This document shows, piece by piece, positions 24,649 to 36,649 of a DNA stretch of 64,000 nucleotides. A program made the position numbers and the translations under genes. Location: positions 14,709,532 to 14,773,531 of the forward strand of contig NC_090718.1 of assembly GCF_040954835.1 (NCBI RefSeq), read 5' to 3'. Within the stretch, counting starts at the first letter, position 1, and every line of letters starts with the position of its first letter. The notes under the pieces are model-generated. The model did no database searches. It saw only the letters and a list, made by a program, of their open reading frames with translations, and was not told the DNA's origin. Origin of the DNA: Lepisosteus oculatus (lineage: Eukaryota > Chordata > Actinopteri > Semionotiformes > Lepisosteidae).

Positions 24649-27157
24649 TCAGCTGCTCTGCTGTTCCTTGTGCTGAATGAGCCCCTTGGCAATGAGGTCA
24701 GGGATCTCCACAGCCAGCCAGGGCCCCAGCTAAGGGTGAGAGGAGAGAGAAAAAGAGAAAATCGCTTAGTCTTTTTGTACTCCCTCCCAAAACTCAGAAC
24801 CTCTCCACTTCCCCTCCGTTTCAAATGACTCCCGGCCTTTAAAGGAGAAAAAGACACTGCTGAGGTCAGTACAGAGTCTGTTCACAAGAGAAGTCAGTGC
24901 ATCACAGTAAAAACATTGCTGATGCCAGTTTTGTCTCCGCTCTTGACGAAGATGCAGGGCAGAGATCTCCTCTGACACCCACCCCAAGGGCCATCAGGTG
25001 AGCCAGGCCGAATTTAGGGACATTCCGGGCCCAAAGAGGCTTGAAGTGGTCCGTCAGGCAAATCTTCCCACCCCTGTGGAGAGAAGGACCAGACTAAGAC
25101 TCCCCACACACTCCAGCCACAAAAAGCTCTGCAAAAGGTAAGCTCCCACTGCAACCATCCTGCGATTCCTTTAAAATCGCCAGAAGAAGGTTGTGCCTTT
25201 TACGGAAATACATCACTATTTCAATGCAAGCAGTGAATTACATGTTTGCGAAGTGTTGCTGTATAAAGCTGCTGACTCACACAATGGCTCCCTAAATGTG
25301 AAAGTTTTCCACCGACATATCAAGTTTAATTGATATTGATAAATTACGTCTATTTATTTGCAAACAATACCTCTTGTAAGTTCTATCAAGTGAGAGTAAC
25401 AACAATCTAATGAATTAAAAATACAATCATAAAGAAAGAATAGGACGAATATCTGTTTAAAACCAGAATCCTCAAAAAACACTGGTGTGTGATGAATGCC
25501 GATTCAAGAAGTGCTTGCTCTGTTGTGAATGCCTGTAACGTAGTGATCAGCTCTCTTACCTGTACATTTTGGCTGTCTTCCCATCCAGCTCTGGGATTGC
25601 CACTTCCGGAGCTGTGGTGGGATAAGTGACAGGAATCTGGAAAAGAGGAAAAGCGGGAGACAACCTCAGGCAAGCATGGGGACATACTGTACAGATGATC
25701 GTTATTATTATAGAAAAGACACCATGGTCAGCCTAATGATAGACATAAAAAAATAAGTCAATATAGACAGACTGACAACCACAATGACATCTGGTGAGGT
25801 TTAATTTCCAGACTCACGTCAAACTCCATGTCAAATTCATACTTCAGCAAATCGTGAATGTACCAGCATTTCCCGAACCACCTGCCGCAGAGAAGAAAAA
25901 AATAAATATTTCTGATCATTTGCAGGATATTCATTGAAACATGTCTACATAACCTCCACACTGAACTCTGTGTGTGGATAATGTTTCAGAGCAACACCTC
26001 ATCATCAAAATTCTGCAACAGTAAAAACAAGATGTGTCAAAAGCCCCTCAAAGAGTAATCTTGATAATATTTGCAATATTATAGGAACAAGTAATAGGTT
26101 TACTCCATGCTGAAAAAAGAAGGAAGAAAACATGTTTCGGCCGTGGAGCCTTCTTCAGTCCTGAAGAAGGCTCCACAGCCGAAAAGTTATGTTTTCTTTC
26201 TTCTTTGCAGCCTACGCATGCTGACGCAGCTACCCACCTGAACCTTTGCAATATTATATTTGCAAATAGTACATCTGCATATCTTTAAACAATTGAGAGC
26301 ACCCAAAAAAGCACCTTTATTCCTGTACTTTTACCTTCACTAGTTTTTATAGGACTACTTTGTAACCTGTCTCTCTCCCCACTTGCCTGGTGCCCTCCTT
26401 GTTGGACTCCAGTCTGAACCAGTCGTTGTCGGCCTTCTTGTTGTTCTCCACGTACTGGAGAGATCAAGAGAATGGACATCTTTGGTCAGTTGTTTTGGGA
26501 GACAATTTTACACGGTCAGGTAAATAACGAGTGCACGATAGATAACACAGTTCAATAGACAGCCAAAGAAACTAAGCGCCCCAGGACTCTCAGCCTGTGG
26601 CATATGGTTCTTCACTTTGTATAAAGCCCTGGAACATTCCCGTGGTGTTACGTAGGATAGTACAGCCGATTTTTCTTCACCAGTACCAGACTTACTTAAG
26701 TTTCAGTATATAAAAAATACATTTGGTTCCAGAAATAGCCTGCTTAGCTACTGTCTCTACACAGATGACGTGTGGATGTATCCTACGGGCTAATATTTTT
26801 GACAGAACTACACGAATCCCTCAGAAGACGCATATGTCAGTCTTCATATCCTAAAGGCTGACATTATCTTCAAATATAATTATTACAGTGTCGTTTTTTC
26901 TCATCGTGACAAACATTCTTTACCTTACTTCGTTTTTTTTTTTAGTTCTGACGCGATGATTGCAGCAATTAAGGGTCGCTTTTCATAAGTGTTTCAAAAT
27001 AAAGTCCAGGATTCGGGGCAACGCCATCTCTTACTTGAATCAGCGCCAGGTATTCCTCCCGGAGCCTCTGCACCCACAGCTCCTTGTCTCTTGGCCCGGA
27101 GTTGGTTTTCAACAGCGGGATCTCGGACACAGCTTTGCGAGTGGCTTCGTCCGCCAT
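24649..27157 (-). CDS. ufc1: Ubiquitin-fold modifier-conjugating enzyme 1 (UFM1 E2)
   Basis: E2 enzyme that receives UFM1 from UBA5 as a thioester and passes it on with the UFL1 ligase complex, in the cytosol and at the ER surface. Six coding exons on the minus strand: 27035-27157, 26387-26454, 25818-25881, 25560-25636, 24983-25073, 24649-24729. They total 504 nt and give 167 aa, the same length as human UFC1. The protein starts [20 protein letters not shown] and includes [20 protein letters not shown], the TYPTTAPE region and [20 protein letters not shown]. The catalytic Cys falls at residue 116 by my count, as in human. The start is the ATG matching the family N-terminus. Intron 2 has a GC donor (accag|gcaagt) instead of GT; the other introns are GT-AG. 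The C-terminal HKEQQSS differs from the mammalian ending, as expected for a variable tail. Confidence 0.97.
26083..26240. repeat. Foldback repeat family, copy C (near-perfect hairpin)
   Basis: The inner arms 26134-26158 (gtttcggccgtggagccttc, ttcag) and 26161-26185 (ctgaagaaggctccacagcc, gaaaa) are near-perfect reverse complements around two bases. Outer parts match copy B: left ggaacaagtaataggttta, right cctacgcatgctgacgcagc, the latter inverted relative to copy B. It lies in ufc1 intron 2. Confidence 0.7.
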
Positions 27158-27190
27158 CTTGCTCGGGGGACAGGAAGCAGCAGGAGGAGG

Positions 27191-27204
27191 GGGAAGTGAC
27201 GTCA
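27191..27204. promoter_or_regulatory. ETS/CRE composite motif at the ufc1 start
   Basis: ggaagtgacgtca joins an ETS-like core (GGAAGT) to a full palindromic cAMP response element TGACGTCA (27197-27204), about 40 bp upstream of the ufc1 ATG. Such pairs are common in TATA-less housekeeping promoters; function here is inferred. Confidence 0.5.
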
Positions 27205-28601
27205 GCGTGACCTGTCACTCTGCGAGGAGGTCGGAGGTAAATAAAGAACGGACCAAGACTGTCACACACGGAGATCGGAGAATTTATCAAGTAATACTGG
27301 GATTGTGTGTAGCCCATAGTTTTATTATTCGGAAACAAAAATGAAACGAGCAATTTGCGTTTTTGGAAGATATATTTACTAGTTCATTTTTTATCTTAAG
27401 AGTGGGCAGAACTACGTTGTTGGGGGTGTTTCAGCTGGGGGAAGGATTTGCGGTTGGCGACTGACTGACGTACTGTGCAGTATAATGACCGTCCGCTTAT
27501 TTTTTTAATCTCGTTTCTTTAACGGGCAGTTCCTTTTAATCTATCTGTAATGCAGTTTGCACGAAGAAGGCTTAGCGCCATGTCTATTGTAGAGAAAAAT
27601 GAACATTTAAAAACGTAAGTATGCTACACAACGAGAATATCATATGGGGGAAATCTGTGGATACCGTCATTGTTTCGTGGTACCCATTTTTCAGACGAAT
27701 TACTAAATTATAGCTCGGAGGTATTAAGGTTTGATTTTTTACAGTGGATCTGAAAAATGAACATATGAAAAGTGTGAGCTGCTCAATTGTTTTCTTGTAA
27801 CCTGTTTCCTAGAATGCGAATGAAATGTTGTCCTCAAAATGCTGGACAACCACATATGCGCCCCGTGGAGGCGTTTTTTTCTTCTCTGTTAAATGTCAAG
27901 AAAAATTAAAACATTTCAATAACGCTCAGTCTCCGTCTGAAACAAAAAACGTCCCCTGTGTCCAACACAAACAATCCAGGAGAATGTTTTTTTAAATAAT
28001 AGCGACTGTGCCTGAACAATGAAGCAGATAATGTGGTGTATTTTCACGTATAAATACAGAAGAGAGAAAAACACGGGAGGTGTGACTAGTGTTAATGTCT
28101 CTAATCGTTGAATAATTTATATGAATTAAAACAATTAAAAGATTTTAGTCTTACGTTTTTACAAATGACACTTCATGTGGTGTACGTGAATTGCAAATGC
28201 GCTACACTAGGTAGTAAAATGACTGGTATTTAATTGCTTTAGTGAGATTTAAAAGCCTTTAAATTCCGTATTTTTATCATTATTGATTTTTAAGACCAAC
28301 CTTTATTTTATGTAGACGTTTGAAGAGGTTCTGCAGTTTAAATGTTGTTCTTGTTTCCTTTGTAGCGTGGAATTAACTTCTGAACATGCCTCTTTGCAAA
28401 TCTCACGGGGTAGCCAGACATGTCCTTCAGGTCATGTTTGATTGCCTGGGAGGTCAGGCAGCTACTGCTTAACGACTAAGGTACATTATCTCATATTCCA
28501 CTTTTCTGGTGTTTTCTAAATTGGTGCTTTGACCGCAGTACGTTTCTTCCAGAAACTTGCTTTGACATTGTGAGGGACACTGCCGCCCCCTCCTGGCCCC
28601 C
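27205..28601. other. Region between ufc1 and tomm40l start codons, with putative tomm40l 5' UTR exons
   Basis: The two genes diverge with start codons 1.44 kb apart. A consensus donor (aaaac|gtaagt) at about 27613 and an acceptor (ttcctttgtag) near 28365 could define a non-coding tomm40l first exon spliced to the exon with the ATG. No TATA box is evident. The rest is AT-rich. Confidence 0.4.
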
Positions 28602-30729
28602 ATGGGCAGCGTCCTAGCCCTGTCCTCTCGCCCTGCTCGCCAGAACTCGCCGTTCCCACGAGACAGCATCCACTCACGATGGGACAAGAGAGATGGCCGC
28701 CTGACCAACCCTGGTGGCTTCGACGGTCTGCATCGTAGCTGCAAAGGTATCAGAGGGGATGACCTGAAGAAGAGGGGTGTGTCACCACAGGGCCATTAGA
28801 GCAAAGCCTGCTGCAAGCTTTTGTGTGTATTGCGCTGATACAGCAGATATTCACATCTGCTTAATATTACATTTTAGCTGGCTGTTCTGTAGGGAAGTAA
28901 AAAGCCACAGCGCAGTTCAGTGAAGGTTTGAGATGAGGTTTAATTTATGATTACAGTGGCCCTTTCTGGAGATCTCTGAAGAACACACACAAGGAGTAGT
29001 CCCCATAGTGTCCCAACAGTGTTAAAGTCATATAGTCCACATACACATATGGTCACCCTATGTTGCTATCATGGATAGGTATTTATGAGTGACCATTACC
29101 TACACATATATATATATAACTATTGGAAAAAAATCATGGCATAGTGGTTATTCCTGGCAATGTTATCTCTGCCTTTCAGTCATTTCTAAAGTGTCACTTT
29201 CAACAGGTCTCTAAAAGTCACTCAAGCCATGTCAGAGGAGTGACCCCTGGCCATGGTCAGATTCCTACCGTTTTTATGACCTGGTTGTTGTTATCTTGTC
29301 ACAACACGATAAATGTCATGTATAAGCAAGCCTGCAGTGAGTATACCCTGAAAAACCCTTCTTACCATACAGAGCTTTAGCTCTGTTTTCTTCCTCAAAT
29401 TGGAACATCTGTTTTTTGGGATGAAATCTGCAAGTTGCAGAAAAGACATTGACCATCACCAAGCTGCAAAGAGTTTTTCAGTCCACTGAGAGCATGTTGC
29501 TCAATTTCTCTATTTAACACAAGTAATTAGAGAAAAGTTATACTCGACGTCTCAAACCACCTTACGTTACGTCCACATCATTCTGATTTAAACTGCAAAG
29601 TCCGAGTTCTAAAAACACCATCTTCTCTGCCTTCTCCAGATGTCTTCCCACAACAGATCGAAGGAATCAAGCTCATTATTAACAAGACCCTGAGCAGTTT
29701 TTTTGAGGTGAGTCAGTATTTTCTTCCTGTGTTTTTTTTATTTGGTACGATTGGTTCTGCATAAAATTGGGGAAGAACTCTGGCTGCTAATTACCAAAAG
29801 CAATCATTTTAGTTTGATCAAACAAGAATCAAAAGCCTCATTCCAGAGCTCCATGATATCACGTTTCTTTAATTCTGCATGTCATGGTAGCCACAAGATT
29901 GATGTGAGCTCTTTTACCTCTGCTGACTCAGTCACTGTGTGTGAGTTAGTCTTTGGTAGCCCAGTGCTAAATGTAGCCCAGGTAACTGGTCTATTCATGA
30001 AGTGTAGGAATTAAGGTATGAGAGGACCAGAGAGTGATGAATTGGGAATCGTTCAAAAGACAGAATCAAAAATGAATGTTACATTCTGGTAAGAATATTC
30101 AGCATCTTGCTCATTGTTTAAAATTCTCTTCATTCTTTAGAAATATACAATCATATGAAAAAATGACTCCCTGTGCTCCATGTTGTTCAATAGCAATCAA
30201 GCATAATCAGCTAAAGCAACTGAGTATTGCTACTTTGTCAGGAAGAAGACAGCAGGTGGTAGCATAGAACAGCATATACAGTCCAGAACAGAAAAAATAA
30301 GTGAAGCAGGCTCTTTTTCTTTTGAGGGTGTGACTCAGGCATTGTTGTTTTATTAGACAGGAAGGAAGTGCACTAATGTATGCAGATAGGTTATCATACC
30401 TTGAAGTGATCTTCATCTTATTGTATTTCAACCTAACTGTAGAGTGCCATTAACAATAATAAAGACATAAATACTAACGACTGGGTACTATGTAACTACA
30501 TTCTGGGGGTGAAACAGACCTTGGTTATTGCCCAGGTGGTTTAAAGTCTTTTGCGCTGATTTTTGCTCTTTGCGTACCTCCAGGTGAGACACACTTTGCA
30601 CCTGAGCACTGTTGGACCGTCTAACTACCGTTTCCATGCCTCCTACCTCCAGTCCGACACTGACAGCAAGGAAGTGGTAAGCAGTTGCTCAGCTTTTATG
30701 AGTCAGGGGCTTTAGGTGGTTTTCTTCTC

Positions 30730-30761
<32 letters not shown>

Positions 30762-32330
30762 TGCTTACACTTATTTAGAGCTTTTCTGGACACTCCACTC
30801 AAAGCGCTTTACAGGTAATGGGGATCCCCTCCACCACCACCAATGTGCAGCCCCACCTGGATGATGCGACGGCAGCCATAGTGCGCCAGAACGCTCCCCA
30901 CACATCAGCTCTCAGTGGGGAGGAGAGCAGAGTGATGAAGCCAATTCAGAGATAGGGATTATTAGGAGGCCATGATTGGTAAGGACCAATGGGAGAGTTG
31001 GCCAGGACACTGGGGTTACACCCCTACTCTTTTCAAGAAATGCCCTGGGATTTGTAATGACCACAGAGAGTCAGGACCTCGGTTTTACATCTCATCCGAA
31101 GGACAGCGCTTGTTTACAGTATAGTGTCCCCGTCACTGTACTGGGGCATTAGGACCCGCATGGACCACATGGACCAGTTGTAAAACTGGAGAACAGATGT
31201 GAAGCCATAGAGATCTCCCTCCAGAATCAGAAGGCTACCTGTGTCCTTTCCCAGTTCCCTGGGAAATTTTGCAGTCATAATGTCACCAGAGAAGCACATT
31301 TCTTAAATCTACTACATGCGCCTAGAGGAATTGAACCACATGTTGATTTTTTACAGTCTCTGCTTAATTACACATCACAGGTGCACATTTGGTTTTCAGA
31401 AATGTTTCTGTTTTTTTTTGTTTTGCAGCTTTGTGGTGTTCTTCAATTTGATTAAAGTTCAAGAAATGCCTTATGCTTTTCTGTGAAGTTTTCTCTGTGT
31501 CTAGGGAGCTGAGGTTGATAGACGGGTTCCCTGATGGTGTTTATGTAGATAACCATTTAAAAGCTGATTGTTTGTCAAGGGATTTAATATCTGAAACGCC
31601 CAGAACCTACTGTGTTCACTGTTGCCGTGTGCATGTGATTACCAACAATGAAGTGTAGTAAACAAAATACCTGACGATCTTTCTGGAAACTGGCTCGTCC
31701 GCATAGATGAACCAGTGAGCAGCAGTAATAAACACTTCAGTGCTCGAGAAGTTCCTCATACGGATTTAAAACGAATTAACCTGCACTTTCAACTTTTAGT
31801 GTTAAGATCACCAGACGTATTCTGCATTTTTTATTTTTACTGCTTCTCGCCAATAACAACCTTTTAAAAATGTTAAAGAGGAAAAAAATGCTAAATTTGA
31901 CTTTTGCATTTGAACATTGAATGGTGTCAAAACAATGTAAATATATACATAATGTGTAAATATAATCTTATTAAGAACACTTTAATGAGGAGATAAAGTA
32001 GATTCCCTCCTACATGTAAAGCACTTTGGGATCCTGGAAACAAACTGTGCTATACAAAAGCAAGCAACTATGACACCCCGGTGTCCTGGCCGCATTTACC
32101 ATCGGCCCTTACCAATCATGGCCTCCTAACAATCCCCCTCTATAAATTGGCTTCATTACTCTGCTCTCCTCCCCACTGGTAGCTGATGTGTGGTGAGCGT
32201 TCTGGCGCACTATGGCTGCCGTCGCATCATCCAGGTGGGGCTGCACATTGGTGGTGGTGGAGGGGAGTCCTCATTACCTGTAAAGTGCTTTCAGTGGAGT
32301 GTCCAGAAAAGCACTATATAAGTGTAAGCA

Positions 32331-32383
<53 letters not shown>

Positions 32384-35300
32384 CATTATTATTATTTACC
32401 AAAAAGCAACTGCAAGTTTTTTTGTTTTTCTCCAGTTTTAACTTGGGGCTTTAGGTGGAATCATAAACTCCAAAAAATACCTGAATTTTTTTAATTGAAA
32501 AGCATTGCAAATGCAGGACACTTTACTGTGGATTGTGCGGATTGAGACGATTAGCCACCCTGCCTCACTCTCACTCTGTCTGTCCAGGACTCCCCCATGC
32601 TCATCGGGGAAATGGACTCTTCCGGCAGTCTAAACGCCCATTCGCTCCTGCGCCTGAGCGAGCGAATCCGAGCCAAGGCTGTTTTCCAAGTGAGCCAGTC
32701 CTGTTCTCCGTCTCTGTGTCACGCTCCTGCAGTCTCTTTTCCGTGCTTTCATATCCTGTAACTTCCAGTTCATTTAGACCAAATACCATGTGCGCTGTGC
32801 ATTCCCTTTCATTTAACTCTGTTATCTCATAGCTTTAACATGAGCTTTAATCAGTACATAAGAAGGAATTGGAAAACTTGTAAAAGGCAAGTACAGAAGT
32901 AGACATATGAAGAATGTTCATCCCTTGTACTTTCTGCTGGTAACATACATACAGTATAAAAAGCTTATTCAGCTTTTTGCTGATCTTCATTTCTAGCTAA
33001 ATGGAACTCACTGATAAATTCCAGTCTATTAGATATGAGGTATTACATATTAGGTATGAGAAAATAGTTTACATGGACTGTGGCCTCCCCAAGATGTTAG
33101 GATTTCTTTATGAGTCTGTGTCAGGAGTATAAAATCTCTCGCAAAATCTTTCTTATCCCTCTTCTTTTGGGGTCTCTGTCCTTCTGTTATTGCGTACTCT
33201 CCTCTGCTCCTCCTCTGTCTCTTCTAAAGACCCAGCAGTCTCAGTTTGTGACCTGGCAGTTTGAGACAGAATATCGAGGCAATGACTTCACAGCTGCCTG
33301 CACTCTGGCCAACCCAGACATCTTAAAGGAGTCAGGTGAGAGCCGACAGCTCAGCTCACTCTCCCTCTATCTAGTCGCACAGTGGTCTTGGGATCTTGCC
33401 CGACTACTCTGTGACAGGGCTTCAGATGTGACATTTAATCACTGCGGTACTGCATGCATAAAAATGTTCTATAAGGTGCTTTGTTAATAATTCAGTAAGC
33501 CAAGAACTTTTAACATTTTAACTTCATAGACAGTATGTGTTAAGAGTTCTCCCAAGCCTGGTGAATCATGTCTTTTTTTAAAGAATGACAGTTATTGGCC
33601 GTTTTAGCATTTTAAAAAATTTCACTTTAGAAATAATCTAACTTAAACCATCATTGTGAGATGAGAAAATGTTCATGAGGTTTCATTACGCTTTCAGACA
33701 TCACTGAGTTCTCAGCCTAGAACTATGTATTTCTTTTCCCTTAATGATGAAAAACGCCTCACGTGTTCATGTTCTTTGTAGCAACATCAAATGTTTTTGC
33801 TATAAACTGGTTGTTTTTTGTTAAGCTGGTATGTGAGTGTGTCACGTGATTGTAGGGTTTGTTTTCTAGAGTTGGTTAACACTTTTTATTCTGTGGGTGT
33901 TTCCCTGGGGACAGTAATCATGGTTGCACACTTCCTTCAGAGCGTGTCACCTCATCTGGTGCTGGGTGGAGAACTGGTGTACCACCGGGGTCAGGCAGAG
34001 GAGGGCGGGATCCTCACACTAGCAGGGCAGTACTCAGGTAGGTTTAGGACAGTGAATTACAATTCAGTAAACTGCAGAAAGCTACAGTAATTATTATATT
34101 AAACTGTCATTCTAAAGCACAGAAATCCTGTTCAATCACAAACAAAACAAGAAAGATTTTTTTTTAATGGAAGCCTTGTAAAGCACGTAGCAGTGCGATT
34201 TTTACAGTTCTTGTCATTGCAGTGCAGCAAATTGCAAAAGATTGCTAAAACATTTTTGAAAAGTGTAGGAATAAGAGCCAGTGGCAGTCTGGGCATCTTT
34301 GCTGTTTAAAGCCTGTTTCTTCTCCCAAGGTCCGAACTGGGTGGCGACTTTAAATGCTGGCAGGGGAGGTGCCCATGTCAGCTACTACCACAGAGCCAAC
34401 AAGCAGGTACAGTACAGGAGGGTCCCAACCAGACAGTCTCGGCTCATATAGGAGTGTCACTCATATGTCACTATGCAGACACACCTTGATGTACACAAAA
34501 GATCAGTTCCTGAAACCATTCTGTAATTTGCATTTCGCACTTGAGTCATGTGAACCTTTCTTATTTTATACGTGGATAGTAAATGTAAGAGATGCAGACA
34601 AAAGAGAATCTTGATCTAAAATGAGTGGTGTACACAATTGAGCAGCACAAGAAAGTCAGACATTTCAAGTGCTGGTTTAAAGCTGTACCAGATGTGGTAC
34701 ATTTGTAACAGAAGGCAAATTTCATTTCTATATGAACGGTAAAAATATAGATTTGAGTGGGGAGCTGCATCAGCATGGCTGGCTCCAGTAAGAAAATATA
34801 GTGTAACTAGGTTATGGAGTTTTTATGTACTGTACATAGGCGTTTAACACTTTTGTGGTCATGCACTAAGAGAAACATGACATTTCTAAACAGTGAGAAA
34901 GGAAAAAATGCAAAGTGCAAAAGCAAAATGAAAAAAGCTGATTAACTGGGATCAATGTGACACGGCTCAGTGTTGTTCCTCGATCGACTAGAGTAATATG
35001 GAAGTAATAATAATAATAATAATTGCTTACACTTATATAGCGCTTTTCTGGACACTCCACTCAAAGCGCTTTACAGGTAATGGGGACTCCCCTCCACCAC
35101 CACCAATGTGTAGCATCCACCTGGATGATGCGACGGCAGCCATAGTGCGCCAGAACGCTCACCACACATCAGCTATCAGTGGGGAGGAGAGCAGAGTAAT
35201 GTAGCCAATTCATAGAGGGGGAGTATTAGGAGGCCATGATTGATAAGGGCCAATTGGAAATTTGGCCAGGACACCGGGGTTACACCCCTACTCTTTTCGA

Positions 35301-36329
35301 GAAGCGCCCTGGGATTTTTAATGACCACAGAGAGTCAGGACCTCGGTTTTACGTCTCATCCGAAGGACGGCGCCTGTTTACAGTATAGTGTCCCCATCAC
35401 TATACTGGGGCATTAGGACCCACATGGACCACAGGGTGAGCGCCCCCTGCTGGCCCCACTAACACCTCTTCCAGCAGCAACCTTAGTTTTTCCCAGGAGG
35501 TCTCCCATCCAGGTACTGACCAGGCTCACACCTGCTTAGCTTCAGTGGGTTGGCAGTTGTGAGTTGCAGGGTGATATGGCTGCTGGATACTCATATGTCA
35601 CTATGCAGACACACCTTGATGTACACAAAAGATCAGTTCCTGAAACCATTCTGTAATTTGCATTTGTAATTTGAAGTGGTTGGGAGCCACCTGCTCTTGG
35701 ATCTAACCCCTATGTTGCTGTGTCCATGTGTACAGATCCAGGTAGGCGTGGAGTTTGAGGCGAGCACAAGGACTCAGGAGACCATCTTCAGCTTTGGTTA
35801 CCAGCTGGAGCTTCCAGAAGCCAACATGACCTTCAGAGGTAGGGAACTGCCGCCCAGCACAGAAAGCCATGTGACTTCCTCTTGTTGTTTAAACTCATGG
35901 GCTGCTTGTGCTTTGGATGTAAGGATTTGTCTTTGAAGCTCCATGACTTTGGTTAAATTCCCCAGTATGCCACCTCTGTTTCTACCAAACCTACCATGTC
36001 CTTATGGGTTTTGGATTGTAAGTATGTCTTTGCAGTTGTGGTTCCTTTTTCCGTGCTATGCCAAGCATGTTCCATCTGGACTGTGTGTGCTCTCGCTGTT
36101 GCCTGCGCTGTTTGGGCTGAGGGGATTTTGAAAATGCCAGTGCGAAGGGAAACGTATATTTCTGTTCTGTCTTGGGCGACCTCTTTCAGGAATGCTCGAC
36201 AGTAGGTGCATCATTGGGGGGGTCCTGGAGAAGCGTCTGTCCCCGCTTCCCGCCGTCCTGATGATGGGGGCATTTGTCAACCACCGTGGGGACAAGGTGC
36301 AGTGTGGAATGGGCGTCACCGTGGGCTAG
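28602..36329 (+). CDS. tomm40l: TOMM40-like mitochondrial import channel protein
   Basis: Homologue of the Tom40 beta-barrel through which precursor proteins cross the mitochondrial outer membrane. Nine coding exons: 28602-28746, 29640-29707, 30584-30676, 32588-32689, 33230-33335, 33915-34037, 34330-34406, 35736-35838, 36190-36329. They total 957 nt, 318 aa (human TOMM40L is about 308), and phases match throughout. The short N-terminus ([11 protein letters not shown]) lacks the long proline-rich extension of TOMM40, favouring TOMM40L. Conserved segments include [79 protein letters not shown] and [10 protein letters not shown]. The C-terminal strand QCGMGVTVG fits a beta-signal. The start follows the cccATGGGC context and gives the expected N-terminus. 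Neighbouring ufc1 on the opposite strand recalls human 1q23.3, where UFC1 and TOMM40L are close. Introns 3 and 7 and the 3' UTR carry SINE copies. Confidence 0.95.
30730..31170 (-). repeat. SINE copy 1 (5S-SINE family, 5'-truncated)
   Basis: Begins on the plus strand with an (AAT)n tract, then ttgcttacacttatttagag and ctccactcaaagcgctttac, and runs through the body shared by all copies to gcattaggacccgcatggac. The 5S-like head is missing. It lies in tomm40l intron 3. Confidence 0.85.
32015..32062 (+). repeat. LINE/SINE 3' tail fragment
   Basis: gtaaagcactttgggatcct followed by ctgtgctatacaaaa is typical of L2/CR1-mobilised retroposon tails. It lies just upstream of SINE copy 2. Confidence 0.45.
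32074..32396 (+). repeat. SINE copy 2 with long (ATT)n tail
   Basis: Starts within the family body (ccggtgtcctggcc), contains ctgatgtgtggtgagcgttc and gcactatggctgccgtcgca, and ends in aagtgtaagcaattattatt continued by an (ATT)n microsatellite at 32331-32396. It lies in tomm40l intron 3. Confidence 0.85.
34459..34535 (+). repeat. 77-bp direct repeat, copy 1
   Basis: Identical by eye over 77 bases to 35589-35665 (starts actcatatgtcactatgcag, ends ctgtaatttgcattt). It lies in tomm40l intron 7. Confidence 0.9.
35003..35588 (-). repeat. SINE copy 3, full length with 5S rRNA-derived head
   Basis: Read on the minus strand, the element begins with about 100 bases matching 5S rRNA: gaagctaagcaggtgtgagc, ctggtcagtacctggatggg and agacctcctggga correspond to the 5S internal promoter region. 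Then come the family body (cgtccttcggatgagacgta, ctgactctctgtggtcatta) and the tail (cgctatataagtgtaagc plus ATT repeats). This layout fits the SINE3 class of 5S-derived SINEs. It lies in tomm40l intron 7 and ends against the second 77-bp repeat. Confidence 0.9.
35589..35665 (+). repeat. 77-bp direct repeat, copy 2
   Basis: Identical to 34459-34535. It starts right after the 5S head of SINE copy 3 and ends about 70 bp before tomm40l exon 8. Confidence 0.9.
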
Positions 36330-36649
36330 ACTGTGGACAACAGGTGGCAGCTGCTCTGTGGGCCCCTGGAGCCTTGATACACTGTGGGAACCGCCAGCGA
36401 CTGGAAAATCCCCCCTCCCACCCTCCTCTCCAGGAACACTGCAGGGCAGGGGGAGCCGAGCGGTGCGACCCAGGAGGTGGCCAATCCAGGGAGAGTTCGT
36501 TTTGCAGTTCCAGTGGCTGAGCGGGATGCTGAATTTCCATGGGAAGAGGCTTTGCTCCAGATGATCTGCATGGGGTCAGCCTGTGTCCAGCCCAGCCCAG
36601 CACTGTTAAACAGGTTCCTCCTGCAGCGCACTGTCCACAAGGGGTGGGT

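Noticed and set aside
32186-32494. 102-aa ORF with a poly-tyrosine run
   Set aside because: Product of the (ATT)n tail of SINE copy 2.
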